From Humibacter sp. RRB41 (lineage in GTDB: Bacteria > Actinomycetota > Actinomycetes > Actinomycetales > Microbacteriaceae), in NCBI RefSeq assembly GCF_022761015.1, contig NZ_JAKWJQ010000001.1, positions 434,001 through 498,000 on the forward strand: a stretch of 64,000 nucleotides of DNA. Direction: 5' to 3'. A program made the position numbers and the translations under genes. Below the pieces are notes generated by a model. That model made no database searches and was not told the origin of the DNA. It saw only the letters and a program-made list of their open reading frames with translations. This document shows, piece after piece, positions 1 through 7,657 of the stretch. Position 1 is the first letter of the stretch. Each line of letters begins with the position of its first letter.

Positions 1-86
1 GAACGGCGCTCGCTCGCGACACCGTGCTGATCACGAGCATCGCGGCGGTTCCGGCGTTGCTTGTCATCGCCTGGCTGTTCGCGTGA
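1..86 (+). CDS. C-terminal end of a membrane protein, possibly an AEC-type transporter (partial)
   Basis: The window opens inside a gene. The frame starting at base 3 reads about 27 residues ending in a hydrophobic helix (V-L-I-T-S-I-A-A-V-P-A-L-L-V-I-A-W) and stops at TGA 84-86. A terminal transmembrane helix preceded by D-T-V-L-I-T-S resembles the end of auxin-efflux-carrier (AEC) family transporters, but 27 residues cannot settle the family. Only the 3' end is visible; it converges on xthA. Confidence 0.45.
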   Translation, partial: TALARDTVLITSIAAVPALLVIAWLFA

Positions 87-224
87 TCGCGTAGGGCGAC
101 GATCACCGTACGACGTCCCATCATGAACGCGCCGCATACGCGCGCATGACCGCGTTGACGCCCGCCGTCATCGTTCGGCGAACGTCTGCGAGGTCGGCAT
201 CCGCCGGGTCTCTCGAAGGGTGAC

Positions 225-290
225 GTGTATCGAGATCCTCCGTGCGACGGTCTCGATACGCGAGCGGCTGCGTCGCGCGTTACTCGACCG
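225..290. repeat. Intergenic 'TCGATAC...TACTCGACC' element, copy A
   Basis: Between two convergent gene ends lie the words GTATCGAGA, GGTCTCGATACG and TACTCGACC. The same words occur again near 21154-21170 and 21997-22069. The flanks are 3' ends of genes, the usual place for REP-like elements. No coding potential of its own is apparent. Confidence 0.5.
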
Positions 291-300
291 GCGACATGCC

Positions 301-1152
301 TCAGCCGAAGATCATCGGGCGGTCTTCGTCCTCGTTCGCGCCGTTCAGCGACAGGTCGAGGTCGACCAGCACGGGCACGTGATCGCTGGGGGCGTCGCCC
401 TTGCGCTCGTTGCGGTGGATGCTCGCGTGCGTGACGAGGTCGGCAAACGGCTGCGACCCCATGATGAAGTCGATGCGCAGACCTTCGTTGCGCGGGAACC
501 GCAACTGCTTGTAGTCCCAGTACGTGTAGCCCTCGGGCTGATAGTGCCGCACGACGTCGGTCAGTCCGACGGTCTCGAATTCGGCGAACGCTTCGCGCTC
601 CGGCGGCGAGATGTGCGTGGACAAGCCGGGGACGAGGCTTGGGTCCCCAACGTCGGCATCCGTCGGCGCGATGTTCCAGTCGCCCATCAGCGCGAGTGGC
701 TGGTCGGGGTTGTCGGCGAGCCAGGCGCGGGCATCCGCCGCGAGGGTCGCGAGCCAATCGAGCTTGTAGGCGTAGTGCGGGTCGTCGAGACCGCGTCCGT
801 TCGGCACGTAGAGGCTCCAGAGCCGCAGGCCGGCGACCGTGACACCCATGGCACGTGCCTCGAGCGGAAGGTCGGCGCCCTCCTGCCCCTTGGCGAACCC
901 TGGCATGCCGTCGAACGAGGTCACGACGTCGTCGAGGGGAACGCGCGACGCGAACGCGACGCCATTCCACTGGTTCAGCCCGTGGATCGCCAGCTCGTAT
1001 CCGGCCTCCTCGAACGCCTCACGCGGGAACTGTTCGGGCTTGCACTTGATCTCCTGCATGGCGAGCACGTCAACGTCTTCACGCACGAGCCAATCCACGG
1101 TGCGGCCCACACGGGCACGAATCGAATTGACGTTCCAGGTGGCCACACGCAT
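301..1152 (-). CDS. xthA: Exodeoxyribonuclease III
   Basis: A Mg-dependent AP endonuclease / 3'-5' exonuclease of base-excision repair, cytosolic, 283 residues, the usual family length. Visible motifs of the EEP fold: N-terminal R-V-A-T-W-N-V-N-S-I-R, catalytic Glu in M-Q-E-I-K-C (E34), Tyr in Y-V-P-N-G, the G-D-W-N-I-A-P pair and the C-terminal S-D-H-V-P with its catalytic His. The ATG at 1152 is chosen because a TAGATT -10 box ends six bases before it, so the transcript is probably leaderless. It lies alone, downstream of the 1211-1256 hairpin that ends the preceding minus-strand gene. Confidence 0.95.
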   Translation of the reverse strand: MRVATWNVNSIRARVGRTVDWLVREDVDVLAMQEIKCKPEQFPREAFEEAGYELAIHGLNQWNGVAFASRVPLDDVVTSFDGMPGFAKGQEGADLPLEARAMGVTVAGLRLWSLYVPNGRGLDDPHYAYKLDWLATLAADARAWLADNPDQPLALMGDWNIAPTDADVGDPSLVPGLSTHISPPEREAFAEFETVGLTDVVRHYQPEGYTYWDYKQLRFPRNEGLRIDFIMGSQPFADLVTHASIHRNERKGDAPSDHVPVLVDLDLSLNGANEDEDRPMIFG

Positions 1153-1158
1153 TCCGCC

Positions 1159-1164
1159 AATCTA
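1159..1164 (-). promoter_or_regulatory. -10 box of xthA (leaderless)
   Basis: TAGATT on the minus strand followed by six bases and the ATG of xthA. This places the transcription start at or next to the start codon. Confidence 0.6.
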
Positions 1165-1210
1165 GCGGCTGCCACCGACAGCGATCACGGTGAAAATGGC
1201 TGGTGTTGAA

Positions 1211-1256
1211 CGGGAGCGGGGGCTCGGCTACCCAGGTAGCCGAGCCCCCGCTCCCG
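1211..1256. terminator. Perfect 21-bp stem-loop between the esterase gene and xthA
   Basis: Bases 1211-1231 are the exact reverse complement of 1236-1256, with loop CCAG. The stem has 17 G/C pairs. It starts 15 bases after the stop codon of the minus-strand esterase gene and before xthA, as expected of an intrinsic terminator. No T tract follows on either strand, as is common in high-G+C actinobacteria. Confidence 0.85.
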
Positions 1257-1271
1257 CCGGGCGATCCGGCG

Positions 1272-2984
1272 TCAGCGAACGTGCACGGTGACCGTGACGG
1301 TCTTGAGCACGGCCGGCAACTTGGTGATGTCGACCTTCAGGATCTCGCCGTTGTCCTCTTTGCCGGTCGCTGGCAGCACCTTCTGGTGCACGCCCCAGGT
1401 GCCGTCGGCATCCGGCAACGGGCTCGCGTCGCCGTTGTCGCCGATGTAGTCGATGCCGAAGTCGTCATCGTTGGACAGGTAGAGGGTCTTGCCACCGTCT
1501 GCAGTCGCGACACCTTCGACCTTGTCGTGCCCGAAGAGCGCGCCGCTCGGGTCGAGTTGGCTGAGCAGTGTTCCCACCTGCAGGTACGGCTGCTTCTGCG
1601 CGACGTGGACGCCGGCCGTGGTGAGGGCCGCGAGGGCGGCGTTGGTGCCGTCGGTCCCGACGAACGCTTCGGGAGACTTGCCGTCGATCGTCAGGTTGCT
1701 GACATCTGTCGCGCCGTTGATGTCGACCTCGTAGAGCGTCTTCTGGGCGAACGGCTCGAAGTTTCCGTCGCGCTCGTCGACCAGGAACTTGGTGTTCGAC
1801 AGGGCAGTGATCTCGCTGTTGGCGTCACCGGTGGTTGCCGGATCGTCCAGCAGGTAGAGGTACTGCTTCGTCTGGAACGTGTGGAGATTGATCGTGATGA
1901 TGCGCGTCGCGGCAACCTTGCCGGCCTTGGTGCTGCCCAGATCGGGAACCTGCAGAGCAGACTGCATGGCGCCTACGAGCGTCGAGCCATCCGGCGTGAT
2001 CGTCAGTCCTTCCATGCCCTTGTTGGTCAGCCGGTCGGCCAGAACGGCCGGCAGGTACCCGACGATCTTGTGGAACTTGTTGTTCGGGCTGTTCTTGTCG
2101 GGTGTCAGCCGGCCGATCTCGAACCCATTCGCATCGAAATGCGTGATGTACGGCCCGTACTCGTCCGACACCCAGAAGGTGCCGTCCGGCAGAGCCACGA
2201 GACCCTCGGAGTCGTATCCGTCCGGGTCGCTCGCCACCGGCACTCCCACCGTGCCGTGACTGTCGGCGACGCTATCGATCGTCTCCGAGGTGTCGGGTGC
2301 GGGTGGTCGACCGCTGTACGCCTGTCCGAGTTTGCCGGCGGGTCCCTTGACGTTCTTCGGCCCCTTGAGCGTGATCGTCTTCTGGAGTTCGGCTTTGCCG
2401 CTCACGAGTTTGAACTCGCCGATCTGAGGTGTGAAGTTCGGCAGCGGCTCCGACTTGTTGCCGAGCGGGTCGTCGGCGTTGGGCCCACGATCGGTGACGC
2501 CGTAGAACCAGCCCGCCCTGCCGGGGACGGGCGCCAGCGACGAACCGTATCCCTCGCCCGAGATCGAGGTGGTCGTACCGTTCGGGCCGGCGACCGCGCC
2601 CAGTGGGGGCAAGGCCTTGCCCTTCGCCGTCGCATCCTTGAACAGCTGAACTGCGTCGGACGCCGTGTAGGTGAAGGAGTCGGTGCCCGAGAAGCCGGGT
2701 TTCGGCGTGTAGGTGAACGTGCCGTCGGCGTTGATCGCGACGGTGCCGTTGGCGGGGTTCGTGCTGCGAACGACCGCGGTGGCCCCGTGGTCGTTCTGCA
2801 GAACGTTGCCGGTGACGACGCCGTGGCCGGAATAGGAGTCCGCAGACACCGCGAAGTCATGCGACGGCGCGGAAGTGAAACCCACTGCTTGTGCTGCGAT
2901 GGCGCCGGTGCCGACCAACGCGACGGTGGCGCCGAGGGCCACGACGATTCGGGTGCGTTTGCGCGAGAGGGGTCTTGAGGTCAT
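1272..2984 (-). CDS. Secreted phytase-like esterase with N-terminal Ig/cadherin-like domain
   Basis: 570 residues. Residues 1-32 form a signal peptide (R-K-R-T-R then a hydrophobic core ending A-Q-A-V-G). Residues about 40-110 are a tandem-type Ig/cadherin-like module ([16 protein letters not shown] ... G-T-D-S-F-T-Y). Residues about 130-560 match the 'esterase-like activity of phytase' family (PF13449): G-Y-G-S-S-L, R-G-P-N-A-D, D-S-E-G-L and G-M-E-G-L-T are seen. The substrate is unknown; family members are secreted and may act on phosphate or carboxyl esters. No LPXTG or C-terminal anchor is present, so the protein is probably released. Transcribed alone, divergent from the HAD gene, terminated by the 1211-1256 hairpin. 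Confidence 0.8.
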   Translation of the reverse strand: MTSRPLSRKRTRIVVALGATVALVGTGAIAAQAVGFTSAPSHDFAVSADSYSGHGVVTGNVLQNDHGATAVVRSTNPANGTVAINADGTFTYTPKPGFSGTDSFTYTASDAVQLFKDATAKGKALPPLGAVAGPNGTTTSISGEGYGSSLAPVPGRAGWFYGVTDRGPNADDPLGNKSEPLPNFTPQIGEFKLVSGKAELQKTITLKGPKNVKGPAGKLGQAYSGRPPAPDTSETIDSVADSHGTVGVPVASDPDGYDSEGLVALPDGTFWVSDEYGPYITHFDANGFEIGRLTPDKNSPNNKFHKIVGYLPAVLADRLTNKGMEGLTITPDGSTLVGAMQSALQVPDLGSTKAGKVAATRIITINLHTFQTKQYLYLLDDPATTGDANSEITALSNTKFLVDERDGNFEPFAQKTLYEVDINGATDVSNLTIDGKSPEAFVGTDGTNAALAALTTAGVHVAQKQPYLQVGTLLSQLDPSGALFGHDKVEGVATADGGKTLYLSNDDDFGIDYIGDNGDASPLPDADGTWGVHQKVLPATGKEDNGEILKVDITKLPAVLKTVTVTVHVR

Positions 2985-3112
2985 GAGCCTGAAGTTGTCG
3001 ACAGTGAGTGAATATCAAGTCGAAGTGCGATGAACCGCAGATGTTCAAACAGAGAACGCTGGGCGACTTCGACCCGAACGGCTGCGTGCCCATCGAGTGC
3101 GAGGATCGAACC

Positions 3113-3781
3113 ATGCGCCCGATTCAGGATGCCTCTACTCGTCTCGCCGACGCCGTCATCCTCGACATCGGCGAGACGGTGCTCGACCGCACGCGTGAAT
3201 ACGCCGCGTGGGCGCGCTTCTTCGGGGTGCCCGCGCACACGTTCTCTGCCGTGTTCGGCGCCATGATCGCGCGTGGCAGCAAGGTCGCGCAGGTGATCGA
3301 GTCCTTCGCGCTCGGTACGCCGTATGCGGAACTGCTCGAGGCTCGCCGTGCTGCCGGACTCGACGTGGGCATCGAGGAGGCCGACCTCTATTCCGACGTG
3401 AGGGAGGCGCTGGCCGAGCTCGAGGCATCCGGAATCGTGGTCGGGATCGCGGGCAACCAACCGGCGCTCACGAGCGACCGACTGCGGGCGCTCGACCTCG
3501 GGGCGGCGTTCATCGCCTCGTCGACCGATTGGGGTGTGGCGAAGCCGTCTGCCGAGTTCTTCGTTCGTGCCGCCGGTGAAGCGGGAGCGCGGCCGGAGCG
3601 CACGGTGTACGTCGGCGATCAGATAGGCAACGACGTGCTCGCACCGCAGGCGGCCGGGCTGGCGACCGTGCGCATCCGTCGTGGGCCGTGGGGCTTCATC
3701 GAGCACGACGCCGATGCAGAGAGCGGATGCCTCGCCGTCGTCGACTCGCTGCTCGAGCTACCGGCCGTGCTCACGGCCTGA
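3113..3781 (+). CDS. HAD-superfamily hydrolase
   Basis: 222 residues from the ATG at 3113, preferred over an upstream ATG at 3008 because GAGG (3101-3104) precedes it and homology begins here. HAD motifs: I is D18-I-G-E-T-V, II lies in V-G-I-A-G-N-Q, III is the Lys in G-V-A-K-P-S-A-E-F-F, IV is V-G-D-Q-I-G-N-D. The nucleophile Asp is present, but the second Asp of the usual DxDxT is Gly. The helical cap between motifs I and II is small. Such proteins usually act on phosphorylated small molecules; the substrate cannot be read. Divergent from the phytase-like gene. Confidence 0.8.
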   Translation: MRPIQDASTRLADAVILDIGETVLDRTREYAAWARFFGVPAHTFSAVFGAMIARGSKVAQVIESFALGTPYAELLEARRAAGLDVGIEEADLYSDVREALAELEASGIVVGIAGNQPALTSDRLRALDLGAAFIASSTDWGVAKPSAEFFVRAAGEAGARPERTVYVGDQIGNDVLAPQAAGLATVRIRRGPWGFIEHDADAESGCLAVVDSLLELPAVLTA

Positions 3782-3894
3782 TCGGCCTGATCGACATGCA
3801 TGGCAGGGGCATAGACTCCGCCTAGGAAACTGTCGGGCCGACCGAGAAGAGTGGGCCTTTGACGCGCTCCGCGGGGCGCGGGGAGGATCCGAAA

Positions 3895-4734
3895 GTGCAC
3901 AGGACATCGCTCACACTGCCCGGCAGGCAGTCCAAGCCGCGTTCGCGCGGACGAACCATGATGATCGACGGCGGTATTCCGACCGCTCAGTTCATCGACA
4001 TCATCGAGAGTCACAGCGGCCTCGTCGACGTGGTGAAGTTCGGCTGGGGCACAGCGCTCGTCACAGCGCAGCTGCAGCACAAGATCGACGCGGTGCTGGC
4101 AAACGACGTCGACTTCTACTTCGGAGGCACCCTCTTCGAGAAGTACGTGTCACAGGATCAGTTCGATGAGTGGCGGGCGTTCGTGGACGGCTTCGGCGCG
4201 CGAACCGTCGAGATCTCGAACGGCACGATCGCGCTGTCGAACGAGCGCAAGGCCGATTACATCGCCCGGGTCGCGGGTGAATACAAGATCTACAGCGAGG
4301 TCGGTTACAAGGAGTCGGAGCGTTCTGAGACGATGCGGCCCGAGCTCTGGGTGCGCTACATCAACGAAGACCTGGCCGCAGGCGCCGACACCGTCATCAC
4401 CGAGGCGCGCGAGAGCGGCAAGAGCGGCATCGCCAGGGCGAACGGCGAGCTGCGCTTCGGACTCATCGAGGAGATTCTCGAGTCCGGCATCGACGTGAAC
4501 CGTCTCATGTTCGAGACGCCGACCAAGGAGCTTCAGACCTACTTCATCAAACGGGTCGGCTCCGACGTGAACGTCGGCAACATCGCCCACTCCGACCTCG
4601 TGCCGTTGGAAACCCTGCGTCTCGGCCTGCGCAGCGACACGCTGCTCGCGCTGGATGCCGCCATCGACCCCGACTTCGGCTCTGCCGACGAACCGCACAC
4701 CACCGAACTGCAAGGAGAAGACACCAATGCGTGA
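3895..4734 (+). CDS. Phosphosulfolactate synthase-like protein (ComA family)
   Basis: 279 residues from GTG 3895, chosen because GGGAGGA (3881-3887) stands seven bases before it; a TTG at 3859 has no ribosome site. Family ComA/YitD (PF02679) adds sulfite to phosphoenolpyruvate to give 2-phospho-3-sulfolactate. Visible family features: T-M-M-I-D-G-G-I near the N-terminus, V-K-F-G-W-G-T-A, Y-S-E-V-G-Y-K-E, E-A-R-E-S-G-K-S-G-I, E-T-P-T-K-E-L-Q and N-V-G-N-I-A-H-S-D-L. In archaea this is the first step of coenzyme M synthesis and in Bacillus it makes spore sulfolactate; no ComB or ComC is nearby. It overlaps the VOC gene by eight bases, so the two are probably translated together. Confidence 0.8.
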   Translation: MHRTSLTLPGRQSKPRSRGRTMMIDGGIPTAQFIDIIESHSGLVDVVKFGWGTALVTAQLQHKIDAVLANDVDFYFGGTLFEKYVSQDQFDEWRAFVDGFGARTVEISNGTIALSNERKADYIARVAGEYKIYSEVGYKESERSETMRPELWVRYINEDLAAGADTVITEARESGKSGIARANGELRFGLIEEILESGIDVNRLMFETPTKELQTYFIKRVGSDVNVGNIAHSDLVPLETLRLGLRSDTLLALDAAIDPDFGSADEPHTTELQGEDTNA

Positions 4735-5125
4735 GCCCCGCGACGCTTTCCACCTCGCCATCCCGGCCCGCGACCTCGACGAGGCATACGACTTCTACGT
4801 GAAGGGCCTGGGCTGCAAGCTCGCGAGGCGCTACGACGACCGCATCACGCTCGACTTCTTCGGCGACCAGGTGGTCTGCCACCTCTCGGAGAACTATGAC
4901 CTCGACCCGAGCATGTACCCGAGGCACTTCGGCGTCACGTTCCGTGAAGCGGATGACTGGCGTCGGCTCGTCGCGCTTGCACGCACCCGCGAGCTGGAGT
5001 TCTTCGTCGAGCCCTTCCACCGCTTCGAGGGCCGTGTCGAGGAGCACGAGTCGTTCATGCTGAAGGACCCGTCGGGCAACCTGCTGGAGTTCAAGTACTA
5101 CGCAGACCCTCGCATGATGTACTGA
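4727..5125 (+). CDS. VOC-family (glyoxalase/dioxygenase fold) protein
   Basis: 132 residues from the ATG at 4727, preceded by AAGGAG (4712-4717) and overlapping the ComA-like stop by eight bases. The fold is one pair of beta-alpha-beta-beta-beta modules: H-L-A-I-P-A-R-D-L-D-E-A-Y-D-F-Y at the start and D-P-S-G-N-L-L-E-F-K-Y-Y at the end. Candidate metal ligands are His9 (F-H-L-A), the His in R-H-F-G-V-T-F, Glu or His in E-E-H-E-S-F, and Glu in L-L-E-F. The coupled ComA-like gene suggests a substrate in the same sulfonate pathway, which is inference. It ends nine bases before the convergent DUF2207 gene. Confidence 0.75.
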   Translation: MREPRDAFHLAIPARDLDEAYDFYVKGLGCKLARRYDDRITLDFFGDQVVCHLSENYDLDPSMYPRHFGVTFREADDWRRLVALARTRELEFFVEPFHRFEGRVEEHESFMLKDPSGNLLEFKYYADPRMMY

Positions 5126-5134
5126 CGCGGCGGC

Positions 5135-7018
5135 CTACCAGCCCCCGCCGCCACCACCTCCACCTCCGCCGCCGGAGAAGCCGCCCCCGCCTGAGCCGCC
5201 GAACGAGCTCGAGCTGCCGCTCGTCGAGGCGGGAGTCGTGGCGAAGCTCGAGCTGGACATCGCGGTCGACAGGTAGGCGAGGCCCAGGAACGGCGCCGGC
5301 CCGCTGTACCAGTCCGGTGAGGACTGCCCGGTCGTCGCGTAGCGATCCTGCAGCACCTTCACCCACTGCTCTGAGACTCCGAGCACCATCGCGTACGGCA
5401 GCACCTTCTCGTACAGCTTGATGACGGCGCTCGTGTCCTGCACGTTGATGCGCTCGGCCGTCTTCGGCGATTGCAGGAACTTCAAGCGGTCGGCCTCGGC
5501 GAGCTCGATGTACTCCTTCAGGCCCGCGAGGTGGTCCCGCACCTCCGCGCCCTTGTCGGTGATGCGCAACCGGGGCGCCGAAAGTGCCATGAGCACGATC
5601 GCGAAGATCGCGGCAGCGATGTCCGGCACGGCCACCCACCAGACGCCGGCCTTGTTGATCCCTGCGAAGACGAGGTGCACGATCGGCGCGACGATCAGCA
5701 GGAACGTGAGCAGGCGCATCCAACCGGCGCCCGCCTTCTTCGGGCGTTCACGTAGACCGAGGTCGGTGACCCGTTTCGGAGCGGATGCCCGGTGCGCGGC
5801 GAGCGCGTCGCCCAGTGTGCGATCGGTCTGGTCGAGCACCCGGTGGTTGCCGACCTCGGCCGACGGGAAGAGCACGCCGAGCAGCGAGATCTCGGATTCG
5901 TCGAGAGCCGACCAGTCCGCGTTCTGTAACGTCACGTAATAGCGGGAGCTGGCCGGGGCATCCGTGGTCTCCGAGAGGGTGATGTACCCCTTCACAGCGA
6001 GTCCGACGAGCTCGGCGGAGAACGCCGTGCTGCCCCTGCGCAGGAAGTCGGCGGCGAGCATCGGCCACACGCCCTTGGGAGCGTCGTATTCGGCGATGAT
6101 GATGCCGCGACCCTTGGCATCCCGGTACGGACCGGTGCGCAGAGAGATGACCCACGCGAGCACTCCGAGCAGTGGGATGAAGAAGAGCCAGGGGATGACC
6201 GTCCACTGCCATTCCTGGCTCGCGTGCGGAGGCTCGGCGAAGGCGCTGTTCGTGAAGCCGATCGCGACCGTCAGCGATTTGTATTCGGCGAGCTGCGCGA
6301 CGGTCGAGGTGATGGTGTCGCCGTCGCGAGTGATCGTGCACGGCTGCGGCGCGGCATCCGTCTCCGATGCCGACGGGTAGCACGCGAGCTGGCCGTTCAG
6401 CCCGGTCGCGATGCCATCGTGCAGGCGCAGGCGTACGGATGTCTCGCCGATCGGCGAGGACCATCCGGTCCCGTTGACATCCCAGTACAGCTCGGCGTCG
6501 TTCGAGTCGGCGAAGTGGCGAACGACGTTCTTCAGCGTGTAGTGCAGCACGTAGGTCTTCGCGCCGTGCACGTAGGTGTTCTTGTCGCCGATGCGCAGCA
6601 CGTGCATGTCGGAGCCGTAGCTCGAATCGTCGCTGTCGACGACGGAATAGGGCTGAGCGGCGCCGCCGGCATCCGTGATGCTCGTGACGTGCACATCGAG
6701 CGGGATGTCGTCGTTGTACGTCGGGATCGCTCGCTCGATGCCGTGGTTCGCGTCGCTGTCGGGGAACCGTACGGCGATCGTCTCGGTCACCGTCATCGAC
6801 GACTGCTTGTTCGCGTCGCGATGCAGGTCGAAGACGGCGTCGAAACGGTCGACGGTGAGTGTGGAGACGGGGTCGTCCGAGTAGGCGCTGACCGCGGGGT
6901 GCGCCGAGGCGGATGTCAGCACGGGTGCCTGCGCCGCGGCCGCTGGCGCAGCCCCGATAGCGCCCAAGGCGATCAGCGTGAGCAGCCCGGCGGCAACGGA
7001 TGCGATGCGATGGCGCAT
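5135..7018 (-). CDS. DUF2207 membrane protein (YciQ-like)
   Basis: 627 residues. Signal peptide 1-30 (A-A-G-L-L-T-L-I-A-L-G-A-I-G), an extracytoplasmic DUF2207 beta-rich domain at about 45-255 (S-M-T-V-T-E-T-I-A-V-R-F, G-I-E-R-A-I-P), a transmembrane helix near 270-290, a cytoplasmic part with R-R-G-S-T-A-F-S-A-E-L-V-G-L-A, then two helices at about 440-480 and a second soluble region. The last 40 residues are Ser/Gly-rich and end in a run of glycines and a Trp, a usual YciQ tail. Function is unknown. TAGCCT ends six bases before the ATG, so the message is probably leaderless. Convergent with the VOC gene. Confidence 0.85.
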   Translation of the reverse strand: MRHRIASVAAGLLTLIALGAIGAAPAAAAQAPVLTSASAHPAVSAYSDDPVSTLTVDRFDAVFDLHRDANKQSSMTVTETIAVRFPDSDANHGIERAIPTYNDDIPLDVHVTSITDAGGAAQPYSVVDSDDSSYGSDMHVLRIGDKNTYVHGAKTYVLHYTLKNVVRHFADSNDAELYWDVNGTGWSSPIGETSVRLRLHDGIATGLNGQLACYPSASETDAAPQPCTITRDGDTITSTVAQLAEYKSLTVAIGFTNSAFAEPPHASQEWQWTVIPWLFFIPLLGVLAWVISLRTGPYRDAKGRGIIIAEYDAPKGVWPMLAADFLRRGSTAFSAELVGLAVKGYITLSETTDAPASSRYYVTLQNADWSALDESEISLLGVLFPSAEVGNHRVLDQTDRTLGDALAAHRASAPKRVTDLGLRERPKKAGAGWMRLLTFLLIVAPIVHLVFAGINKAGVWWVAVPDIAAAIFAIVLMALSAPRLRITDKGAEVRDHLAGLKEYIELAEADRLKFLQSPKTAERINVQDTSAVIKLYEKVLPYAMVLGVSEQWVKVLQDRYATTGQSSPDWYSGPAPFLGLAYLSTAMSSSSFATTPASTSGSSSSFGGSGGGGFSGGGGGGGGGGGW

Positions 7019-7024
7019 CGCACC

Positions 7025-7030
7025 AGGCTA
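7025..7030 (-). promoter_or_regulatory. -10 box of the DUF2207 gene (leaderless)
   Basis: TAGCCT on the minus strand, six bases, then ATG at 7018. Confidence 0.55.
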
Positions 7031-7095
7031 GCGGGCGCGCAGGTCGGGGCCTCGTCTGCAAAAGCCTCGCCTGCGGATCCTCAGCCGACCCCGCA

Positions 7096-7101
7096 TATCC
7101 T
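7096..7101 (+). promoter_or_regulatory. -10 box of pyrE (leaderless)
   Basis: TATCCT followed by seven bases and GTG 7109. No Shine-Dalgarno sequence precedes the GTG, so this box decides the start. Confidence 0.6.
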
Positions 7102-7108
7102 TATCACC

Positions 7109-7657
7109 GTGACCGACACGCGCCAACAGCTCATCGACTACATCAAGGCCGACGCCGTCTTCCACGGTGACTTCACTTTGACCAGCGGCAAGAAGGCATC
7201 CTTCTACGTCGACCTGCGCAAGGTGAGTCTTGACCACCGGGTGGCGCCGCTCATCGGGCAGGTCATGATCGACCTGATCGCGGACATTCCGAACGTGGAT
7301 GCCGTCGGCGGCATGACCATGGGCGCCGACCCGATCGCGGCGGCGGTGCTGCACCAGGGTGCTGCACGCGGGCTGGCGTATGACGCGTTCGTCGTGCGCA
7401 AGGAGCCGAAGGACCACGGCCGTGGCAGGCAGGTGGAGGGTCCTGACCTGGCGGGCAAGCGGGTGATCGTGCTCGAGGACACTTCGACCACCGGCGGCTC
7501 ACCGCTGCAGGCAATTGAGGCGCTGAAGAAGGTCGGAGCCGAGATCGTGGGAGTGGCCGTCGTCGTCGACCGCAACACCGGAGCGCGCGAGGTCATCGAA
7601 GAGGCCGGCCACCCCTACTACGCCGCCATCGGACTGGACGATCTGGGCCTGTCGTAG
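7109..7657 (+). CDS. pyrE: Orotate phosphoribosyltransferase
   Basis: 182 residues. Converts orotate and PRPP to orotidine 5'-phosphate in de novo pyrimidine synthesis, as a cytosolic dimer. Motifs: T-S-G-K-K-A-S-F-Y-V-D (residues 25-35), the mobile loop R-K-E-P-K-D-H-G-R-G (98-107) and the PRPP motif V-L-E-D-T-S-T-T-G-G-S (121-131). GTG 7109 is the start because a TATCCT box lies seven bases upstream and nothing farther upstream is homologous. The stop codon shares one base with the GTG of the next gene (TAGTG), so the two genes form an operon. pyrE is normally with other pyr genes; here it is alone. Confidence 0.95.
   Translation: MTDTRQQLIDYIKADAVFHGDFTLTSGKKASFYVDLRKVSLDHRVAPLIGQVMIDLIADIPNVDAVGGMTMGADPIAAAVLHQGAARGLAYDAFVVRKEPKDHGRGRQVEGPDLAGKRVIVLEDTSTTGGSPLQAIEALKKVGAEIVGVAVVVDRNTGAREVIEEAGHPYYAAIGLDDLGLS

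Noticed and set aside
1203-2978. 591-codon open frame opposite the phytase-like gene, and many similar long antisense frames
   Set aside because: High G+C sequence opens long frames in other phases. The antisense products are Arg/Val/Gly-rich without any domain, while the opposite strand encodes recognisable families.
3859-3894. TTG start at 3859 for the ComA-like gene
   Set aside because: No ribosome site there, whereas GTG 3895 has GGGAGGA seven bases upstream and begins near the family homology.
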